DNA of 64,000 nucleotides from Neckera pumila (lineage: Eukaryota > Streptophyta > Bryopsida > Hypnales > Neckeraceae), in assembly GCA_963969595.1 (NCBI GenBank), contig OZ018417.1:4404501-4468500 (forward strand), read 5' to 3'. The position numbers were made by a program, and so were the translations under genes. Each line of letters opens with the position of its first letter. The first letter of the stretch is position 1. Under the pieces are notes generated by a model. That model did no database searches and was not told where the DNA came from. It saw only the letters and a program-made list of their open reading frames with translations. This document shows positions 57,022 through 64,000 of the stretch, in pieces.

Positions 57022-57560
57022 AATTAAGGATTGGAAGAGCCATAGAAGACAATTTTGTTCACTGTAGAGGTCCTTTTTCAAGGATGCAAAAGGGCCTCGT
57101 CTCATTGGTAAACACTATTATGCACTTCAAATACAGTACAATCCAAACTTTGTACACTAAATAGGGATATAAAGGGGACCAAAAAATTAAGGGGACTTGC
57201 TCACCGTGAATACATGCAGAACATAACTAGTGAACATGTGTAACTAGCGAACATGTATAAATATTTATATAATGTGAAACGTCAATTAATTAATATGGGT
57301 CCCCTTAAAACCCCTATTCAGTGTAGAAAAAGCTATGATTTGATGTTGCAATAAGTGAGTCATTAGTCGCATCAGTGGTAACCGTCCTGGCAGCAGCCGG
57401 AGCCTAAATTTTACCAATAAGTTATCACTGATCAGAAGTTTTGTGCCGTGGGATGGTGCCGGGAGGTTGAATGGCTAGGATGTGCCCACGTCCTTTGATT
57501 TGAGCTCCAGCCAGTGAGGCATGAGCCAGTTCTCAAGGAAAAAGTTGGCTTTGTCAGAAA
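57022..57560 (+). repeat. Dispersed repeat, copy B, containing a MITE
   Basis: Same block order as 49595-50095 (GATTGGAAGAGCCAT, GCAAAAGGGCCT, GTGCCGTGGGATGG, TTTGAGCTCCAGCCAGTGAG), interrupted by the 169-bp element at 57155-57323. Function unknown. Confidence 0.8.
57155..57323. mobile_element. 169-bp TA-duplicating MITE with CACTRAATAGGG ends
   Basis: Inverted ends CACTAAATAGGG ... CCCTATTCAGTG, with TA on each side (57153-57154 and 57324-57325). Further inside, AAAGGGGACC and GGGTCCCCTT keep the inverted symmetry. The paralogous empty site at about 49755-49765 reads TTTTGTAGAAAAAG with a single TA, so both boundaries and the TA duplication are confirmed. The TA target suggests Tc1/mariner (Stowaway-like) mobilisation. 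The CACTA start is likely coincidental because CACTA elements duplicate 3 bp. Confidence 0.88.
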
Positions 57561-57777
57561 ATGGAATCAGAGAGCCAGAGAGAATTTTGTGTTCTTAAGT
57601 AATTTGTTTAAAATATGGAATCTTATTCAAATTTAGATCTTACCACATAATATTTTGTTCCTGCAGCTGCCCAATGACAGAGTGACAGCCAGTGATAACG
57701 GTGACGATGGTGCCAAATTTAGACACTCAGTGTTTTGGTACAGTGAAAGGAAACACTGTTTGCACTTTACCTTTAGG

Positions 57778-58285
57778 ATCCCAGAAAAGCCCAAAGTTCC
57801 GGAAGTCACTTGAAGCATGTGAATTTTAAGAAATTGGAATTAATCAAGATCTACTAGAACTTCATGCAAACTTAAACTTATATAAGGAGATGGGTGGTAG
57901 AAATTTTGGGTAAATGGATAATATTGTTTACGAATGAGGTAGGGGCCCTTTAGATCCTCGAAAAGTCCAAAATTTCGGAAGTCATTCTAAGTATGTGATT
58001 TTAATAATGTGAAATTAATCGAGATCTAAAACTTCATGCAAATGTATAGGGTTGTGATGATAGAAATTTGGGCAATAGATAATATTGTTTACCAATGAGG
58101 TAGGGGGCCCTTTAGATCCCCCCGAGCCCAAAGTTCTAGAAGTCACTCGAAGCATGTAAATTTTAACAATGTGAAATTAGTGGATATTTAGAACTTCATG
58201 CAAACTTAAGGGGATGGATGGTAGAAAATATGGGGCAATAGATAATATTTTTTAATCAATAATGTAGGGGATTTTTTTGCATCTT
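57778..58285 (+). repeat. Three tandem ~170-bp units
   Basis: Units begin near 57778, 57955 and 58116 with CCCAAAGTTC..GAAGTCACT. They continue with AACTTCATGCAAACTTAA, GGTAGAAATTTTGGG, GATAATATTGTTTA and AATGAGGTAGGGGCCCTTTAGATCC. Spacing is about 177 and 161 bp. No coding potential. Confidence 0.8.
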
Positions 58286-60439
58286 TGAAAAGGTCCCCCC
58301 CAACAAACAAAATTGTCTTATATTGGTTGGCTCCTCAACCAACCCCAATCTTTACATTAACAGATAAGTCCTTCCTATGGATTTAGAAAAGCGCAAATAT
58401 TAGTAGGAAATGTTCCATTCATTTCCCAAGTAGATTTTGGGCCGTAACTAGGGTTTCTTGTTTGATTGCGTGATTTTGTCCGCATAATCGAGCATTGTAC
58501 GTTTGTCATTCAATTAAATTTTGTTCATCACATTCTATTCGTTCCCCTCGGTTTAGGATTTACGCTGAGCAATGCCGCTCGTCGTGAGCAATTTTACGAA
58601 AAAAGTGTCTCCTCGTTGGACTCTACCTTTCTTGTCAATGTTTTTTTCCACAAAATCCACTCCTCCTCGAGCATTGCCCTATACATAGTACCTACCACCA
58701 TTGGTAGGACCATTACATCATTATTTTTCAGATAGTGTGACTTTGATAAATTGCACTAGTGCAAATAAAATGTTGGTAAGTAGATAGGCAAACATGGAAT
58801 AGCGTGAATGAATCTGAAGCCGCCATATCAGTGGCAATTTACCCTGTCTGCTGATTTTGCCACCTGTCAATTTTCCTGCCACATCAGCAAGGTCAGTAGC
58901 ACCAGGTCACAACCCTCTGACCAACCCTCTGCGTGACAGCTAATGAAACTATTTTATTCTATGGAATCCGAGCACGTAGATCGACGGTGGAGATGGTGTA
59001 GTGAAATTATTTTATTCTCTCTGGCAATGAAACAAAATTCATCTGCTTCAAGAAAAAAAAAAATTATTTTGTTCTATGAAATCCGAGCACGTAGATCGAC
59101 GGTGGAGATGGTGCAACGTCAGTGGGTACGGGACTACGGGAAATGGGGCAACTTGTTCGTCCCCTAAAAGGCATTTTTTGGAGGCTAGCCGGAATTGCAT
59201 GCAATGCTGGTCTGGTCAACCCACCGGCCCAATGCAGTCCAGCCATTTAATACAAGATGCCCCTGGTAAAGGCCAAAAAGACCAAAAAGGCCCAAAAGGC
59301 CCAAAAGTGTAAAGGTAAGCTCAACTGGGGGTTCAGGTCAGCTGTCAGGTACTCAGGTAATCAGGTGCACCGATATGAAATTTGGCTCTTGTTCCAAAAA
59401 AAAGAAAAAGAAATTTGGCTCAAGTTGATAACCTTCAAAAGAGAGGGAAATAGTGTGGGCAGACCTCTTGGAGGTTCCTGCAGTGTTTTTCTTTGGTTTT
59501 CGGAGTAGTGTCGAAGTGGCGACAAACAAAAAAATGATGTTGCCCAAATATTTAGTACTCATTTGTATTTTGGATAGAATTTTTTTTTCATCCATGTATT
59601 TGGATGAATTTCATTAAAGTTGGCGACTTCATCTAATCTATTTCAAAAATTGAAACAACTTAGGCGATTTATAGTCTTTTTTCTTTGATTTTTTTGTATA
59701 GCCTTGGTGCCAAGGAAAAAACTTGATGCAATTTTTCTCCAAATCGCCAGAAAAAACAACATTAGGTTCTTGGACTGATGTGGCATGCCATCCAATGTAA
59801 AAGAAATATTGGTTATATGCTTAGAATTTGTAGCACTCAAATGAGAAACCGCCTATGCCTTATTTGAGACTTGTTTTTTAAAACCAACCAAACGAATTCG
59901 TAACTAAAATGTATAGTCTTTATTCACGAGAGTGTAAAATTGATTTTGAATACAATGATTTTCAACATTGATTTTCAACACTGATTTTCAACATTTATAG
60001 TTTGTTCATGCAAACTGATTGAAAAAGAGTGTGATGAAAATCTCCCATTGATCTCCAACAAGACCCCTCTAAAATTTAGTTGATATAAATTTGAACAAAC
60101 AAAGCCTATTGCCAATTATTGAATGAATGAGACATTCTTGGTTTTTACAAGAGCACTAAAAGAAAGAATTATTCATTAGACATTCCTTTAATTTTGTTGC
60201 AACATTACAAAAATAATATTAGCAACCATAATAAATTGATTAGGATGATTGTAGGTATATTCAATATACTCATTTATTCTACTAGTGAATGTGGGGCTAA
60301 TTTATAATATTGTTAACTAGTTGAATGTTCACCTCCTAGGTAGAGGTATAATTCCTTCCTAGATACCTAAGGGAGAAATTTAGTTATAATATGAAAGAGG
60401 TGATTGGTTGAGCTAAGGTGATTTCTTATTGGAAGACAA
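58286..60439. other. Intergenic stretch with a short exact-like duplication, no gene seen
   Basis: 58961-58999 and 59076-59114 carry the same ~39-bp string (AATCCGAGCACGTAGATCGA, CGGTGGAGATGGTG) 115 bp apart, each after ATTTTATTCTATG-like sequence. 59262-59310 is an imperfect AAGGCCCAAAA repeat. The frame 58466-58735 (89 codons) has no motif. The rest is AT-rich. Confidence 0.45.
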
Positions 60440-61740
60440 GTTTCATCAGTTGGTCCATCCCTTCTCCCCACGTAGATTTCTTTAGCAATAAACAAAAGTG
60501 ATTTCATGTTGGGTTGTCAATATTGGGAGATATATTTTGTCAGTTGGCATCCCCTTCCTCTACGCAGATTTCTACAACAATGAGCAAAAGTAATTTTTAT
60601 TGGATTGTCATTGTTGGAGGATAGATTTCGTCAGTTGGTCCATCCCCTCTCCCACGTGGATTTCTACACCAATGAACAAAAGTGATATCCTGTTGGGTTG
60701 TCAGTGCTTGAGGATAGGTTTCGTCAATTGGTCCATCCCCTCCCCCCATGTGGATTTCTACACCAATGAACAAAAGTGATATCCTATTGGGTTGTCAATG
60801 TTGGGGAACAAGTTTTGTTAGTTGGTCCATCTCCTCTTCCCATGTGGATTTCTACACCAATGAACAAAAGTGATATCCTATTGGGTTGTCAATGTTGGGG
60901 AACAAGTTTTGTTAGTTGGTCCATCTCCTCTTCCCATGTGGATTTCTACAGAAATAAACAAAAGTGATAACATGTTGGATTGTCAGTATTAGGAGACGGT
61001 TTCGTCAGCTGGTCTATCTCCTCTTTTCATATGGATTTTTGCGGCAATAATCAAACGTGACTCCTATTGAATTGTCAATGTTGAGGGACAAGTTTTGTCA
61101 GTTGGCCCATCCTCTCCTTCCCATGTGGATTTTTGCAGCAATGATCAAACATGATTCTTGCTGAATTGTCAATGTTGGAGGACAAATTTTGTCAGTTGGC
61201 CCATTCCCTCACCCCTATGTGGATTTTTGCAGCAATGATCAAACGTGATTTCCTATTGAATTGTCAATGTTGGGGGACAAGTTTCGTCAGTTGGCCCATC
61301 TCTTCACCCCCATGTGGATTTCTACAGCAATGTCCATATGGATTTTTGCAGCAATGATCAAACGTGATTTCCTATTGAATTGTCAATGTTGGAGGATAGG
61401 TTTTGTCAGTTGGCCCATCCCCTCCCCCCATGTGGATTTCTACAACAATGAACCAAATGATTTTTGTTAGATTGTCAATGTTGGGGGACAGGTTGCGTTA
61501 GCTGATCCATCCCCTCTCCCCCATATGGATTTCTATAGAAATGATCAAACGTGATTTCCTATTGAATTGTCAATGTTGGAGGACAAGTTTTGTCAGCTTG
61601 TCCATCCCCTTCCACCATGTGGATTTCTACAACAATGAACAAAAATGATTTTCTGTTGGGTTGTTAGTGCTAGGGACAGAACTGTCACCTAACCTATGTC
61701 CTCCTCCACTTGGATTTCTACAGCAATAGATTAGTAGTTT
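60440..61740 (+). repeat. Minisatellite: about 14 units of ~93 bp
   Basis: Each unit reads approximately GTCAGTTGGTCCATCCCCTC, CCATGTGGATTTCTACA, CAATGAACAAAAGTGAT, CCTATTGGGTTGTCAATG and TTGGGGGACAAGTTT. The GTGGATTT phrase recurs at about 60655, 60748, 60842, 60937, 61030, 61123, 61218, 61312, 61430, 61525, 61617 and 61710. One truncated 25-bp unit lies near 61337. Two neighbouring units (60748 and 60842) are almost identical, so homogenisation is recent in part. Short frames along it are repeat translation. Confidence 0.9.
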
Positions 61741-62475
61741 CATGAACTTTCAACATTAAGGGGCTCTTGCTTTCTTCATAAGCAAAAGAAGACCCCTAAA
61801 GCTTGGTAACCAATGTTATCTTTGCATCACTTAGAAAATTAGTGTCACCTCGAAATTCTAGTATGCGGAAATTGATACAATAGTACACTACAATAATATT
61901 TCAACGTGCACTATTTAAAAATAGTGTGACTATGGTAAATTAGTCACACTTATAGGACAAATCAGTGCGGTTACTTTCCAGGTATCCAACAAAAGTCTAA
62001 CCCCCGACCTACAGCATACATGTATTTCCAACCAAAACTGAAGCACGTTTATAATCAAAGATTGGAATGCATTTTTTCTCCTTTTCAATTTTGAAACTAA
62101 AAATGTCATGACACATGTCCTAAAGTGTTATAAAGTATGCTGAAAGTAGTGAGTGGGAAAGTAGTCTCTTAAAAGACTCTAAACCTTGGGTATGGATATA
62201 CGTTTGACCTACTTTTTGGCTTCCAAAAATCACAATAATTTCAGTTTTAGAAATAAAATCACCAAAAAATTACAGTCTCCATATTTCCTATCTTCCTACT
62301 TGGGAAAATTTTGCATTGCTTCATACTGTTCATGATCTGTTTCAAAATCGCTTAAATGATCGGGTATGGGTGCAGTTACCTTAGTACCGGTACTGTTCAC
62401 GACTGCATGTAGAGAGTAATAAAAGCAAATGGCAGCAGAGAATAATATTAATGAGTATGGCGTGCATGAAAGCAG
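61741..62475. other. Intergenic stretch upstream of the DREB gene
   Basis: 61845-61950 (GTGTCACCTCGAAATTCTA, AATATTTCAACGTGCACTA) is a diverged copy of the dispersed repeat at 19870-19980. No gene seen. Composition becomes balanced from about 62.4 kb. Confidence 0.45.
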
Positions 62476-63272
62476 ATATTTAAGGCTGTTCGTTGGGACG
62501 CCTCTTCCCAGTTCCCACGGTCTCCTGCACCAACGCGCTCACTCCATCGCCGTACTAAGCTCGCCATTACAAAATCGCGATCTTGGGATTCAGTTGCACT
62601 CCAAATTCAGCTTGCGAATTCGACTCGCATCGCCGTGTACAATCAAGCTTATAGCCTCCTGTTCTACTCGCAATTTCAGAACATTGCGATTCCAATTTGT
62701 ACGTGGCTGGAGCTGCAATATATGAGCTGGCTCCCACGCTCCTCCTCGACTTCGTAGTACAGGACACGAATTGGATTTTCGGCCCGGGAGCTCTTCAATT
62801 TGAAGTGAAATCAGTCCGAGCATTGAGAAGGATCGATAGTAGAGTGTTGAGGTCAGTTCAATTTGATTTCGCAATTTGGGTTATGCATTCGTTGTTTCAA
62901 TAGACTTGAGTTGTTGTACGTGCACAAGCAATTCTCGATTCGCAATCATCATGCTTGGTTTCCTCTGTTTTTTCACAGCATGCTGTCAATGTGCGTGTTT
63001 TTTCTTACCATTTTCTCGTCTGGTTGATCCAATTTTTGTTCGAGTAGCTGGTGTTGTGTGTATATATTAATTGGCGTATTTGCTATTCCTTGCAGAGCAG
63101 AGAATTATTACTAGTCCCAGGGAGCTTCGATTCGTTCCCGAGTGACGAATCCCCTGTTTCGATGCAGGATGCGGTAGCCATAGCCCGAGATTGACGCAGA
63201 GTAGTTAGAGACGGAATTTGCTAAACTCTGCGAGCTCCAGCTTCATGAGCAGAGTCGTCGCCGTCTTCGACT
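62476..63272 (+). promoter_or_regulatory. Promoter and 5' leader of the DREB gene
   Basis: A TATA-like TATTTAAG at about 62477-62485 precedes a balanced-composition leader. A splice acceptor CCTTGCAG ends at 63095, and possible donors (TTGAGGTCAGT near 62851, TTGTACGTGC near 62917) suggest a 5' UTR intron, but I cannot choose between them. Small upstream ORFs occur at 63162-63194 and 63245-63283. The frames at 62429-62903 on both strands have no recognised motif. Confidence 0.4.
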
Positions 63273-63283
63273 ATGGTGGATAA
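63245..63283 (+). CDS. Upstream ORF overlapping the DREB start codon
   Basis: Twelve codons ([12 protein letters not shown]) then TAA. The main ATG (63273) lies inside its TAT-GGT codons in another frame. Ribosomes starting here terminate 8 nt after the main ATG, so this uORF could reduce translation of the transcription factor. Its context (TTCATGA) is weak, allowing leaky scanning. Regulatory function is inferred only. Confidence 0.4.
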   Translation: MSRVVAVFDYGG

Positions 63284-64000
63284 GCAACGACTCCACACAA
63301 GCTCACGAGGCTCCGAGCTAATGAAATCGAGGAAGAAGAGGAAGAAGAAAACTTGTGCAATCTCCGAAGTGGGAACATCGTCTTCGTCGTCATCGTCGTC
63401 GTCCAGTCCCAGCAAGACGTTCAAGGGGGTGCGCAAGCGAGCATGGGGCAAATGGGTGTCCGAAATCCGAGAACCGAACAAGCGGTCGCGCATTTGGCTG
63501 GGCTCCTTCCCCACGGCGGAAATGGCTGCGCGCGCTTACGACGCCGCCGTGGTGTGTCTGCGGGGCACCAAGGCGGAGCTCAACTTCCCCGACTCGCCTC
63601 CTTCCTCCCTGCCCCTCTGCCCGTCGCGGGAAGAAATCCAAGCCGCGGCTGCCGCTGCGGCTGCCGCAACCCCCTGCTCGCGGCTCCCTTCACCACCAGA
63701 CGTCACGGATGCCCCTGACGCAAGCCTGTGTGCGCGGCTACCCCCTGGCACTGAGCTCCTTCATCCAAGGGAACCGACCATTCATCTGAGGGAGCAGCCC
63801 GAGCTTATTCCAGGGATGAAAGAGCACATTCATTCGACCATTAATCCTCTTGAAGTTTTCATTCATTTGATCGACGAATTCGTTCATCCAACTCAAGTAC
63901 ACATTCATCCAAACGAGGAATACATTCATCCGAACTCTATTGACGGGTCGAAGCTGGTGAAGAGTGAGGTTATGGAGGAGGAGGAGGATCAGCTTCAGGG
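63273..64000 (+). CDS. AP2/ERF transcription factor, DREB subfamily (A-4/A-5-like), 3' end outside window
   Basis: At least 242 codons, open to the window edge and intronless so far. Residues 18-26 (KSRKKRKKK) are a nuclear localisation signal; 36-45 is a run of ten serines. One AP2 domain at about 50-107 includes [39 protein letters not shown] and [10 protein letters not shown]. Val and Glu at domain positions 14 and 19 (V62, E67) define the DREB branch, which binds the DRE/CRT core in promoters of drought-, cold- and salt-responsive genes. A nine-alanine run is at 124-132. From about residue 158 an unusual stretch repeats Ile/Val-His-Pro/Leu/Ser (for example [18 protein letters not shown]), not typical of DREBs. 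An acidic segment (VMEEEEDQ) near the edge may belong to an activation region. The start has context CTATGG; a uORF overlaps it. Confidence 0.93.
   Translation, partial: MVDKQRLHTSSRGSELMKSRKKRKKKTCAISEVGTSSSSSSSSSSPSKTFKGVRKRAWGKWVSEIREPNKRSRIWLGSFPTAEMAARAYDAAVVCLRGTKAELNFPDSPPSSLPLCPSREEIQAAAAAAAAATPCSRLPSPPDVTDAPDASLCARLPPGTELLHPREPTIHLREQPELIPGMKEHIHSTINPLEVFIHLIDEFVHPTQVHIHPNEEYIHPNSIDGSKLVKSEVMEEEEDQLQ

Noticed and set aside
57155..57323. CACTA (En/Spm) transposon from the CACTA start
   Set aside because: The empty site shows a 2-bp TA duplication, not 3 bp, which fits a Tc1/mariner-type MITE better.
60440..61740. Regular repeats that might be taken for a CRISPR array
   Set aside because: Units are ~93 bp, diverged along their whole length, without unique spacers, in a plant nuclear context.
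63390..63929. Antisense frames over the DREB gene (including one rich in Met-Asn)
   Set aside because: They are reverse readings of the AP2 coding region and its His-Pro repeat.

Overview
The window looks like nuclear DNA of a land plant. The evidence is a cytosolic ribosomal protein gene with a plant-type telo-box (AAACCCTAA) promoter, a plant-specific AP2/ERF (DREB-type) transcription factor, GT-AG introns with a TACTAAT-like branch site, and Stowaway-like and Tourist-like MITEs. Large AT-rich intergenic tracts separate short islands of more balanced composition. I cannot name the species. The low gene density, introns of 0.6-1.8 kb and long intron-bearing leaders do not decide between bryophyte, lycophyte, fern or seed plant.

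Four genes can be supported. (1) A small single AT-hook protein, + strand, CDS 11281-11682, with a 5' UTR intron. (2) Ribosomal protein eL30 (RPL30), - strand, CDS 31624-31959, intronless in its coding part. Its 3' end and 3' UTR are tandemly duplicated just downstream (about 400-bp unit), leaving a 27-codon orphan copy of the C-terminus. (3) L-2-hydroxyglutarate dehydrogenase (L2HGDH), + strand, five exons between 36909 and 43023 that join in phase to 465 aa. It has a tandemly repeated upstream region and several duplicated blocks in its introns. (4) A DREB-type AP2/ERF gene, + strand, starting at 63273 and running off the right edge. It carries an unusual Ile-His-Pro-rich repeat and a short uORF overlapping its start. 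Two decayed coding remnants of unknown family were found by reading frames through stops (22828-23784 minus; 26352-26621 plus).

The rest is mostly repeats. The outstanding family is a set of thirteen full or partial copies (about 9.7 kb, roughly 15% of the window) of an approximately 920-bp AT-rich element. It has termini CCCCTAAAG...CTTTAGGGG and is flanked on both sides by TTAA. Three related subfamilies, one chimera, a nested insertion and a near-perfect 568-bp foldback derivative are visible. Related flanking repeats in the same window preserve empty target sites. The TTAA duplication and CCC-type termini resemble piggyBac-class elements, but no copy encodes a transposase, so these would be non-autonomous.

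Layout: 1-9.9 kb, AT-rich with a partial TTAA element and a 280-bp tandem array; 9.9-14.5 kb, AT-hook gene island; 14.5-18.2 kb, a 130-bp repeat composite split by two TTAA elements; 18-30 kb, AT-rich with MITEs and decayed coding remnants; 30-32.1 kb, RPL30; 33-34.9 kb, a foldback plus tandem array and a Harbinger-like MITE; 35.6-43 kb, L2HGDH; 44.6-58.3 kb, a repeat-dense zone with a segmental duplication, eight TTAA elements and two MITEs with recognisable target duplications; 60.4-61.7 kb, a 93-bp minisatellite; 62.4-64 kb, the DREB gene. The four genes show no sign of a common pathway or operon-like arrangement.
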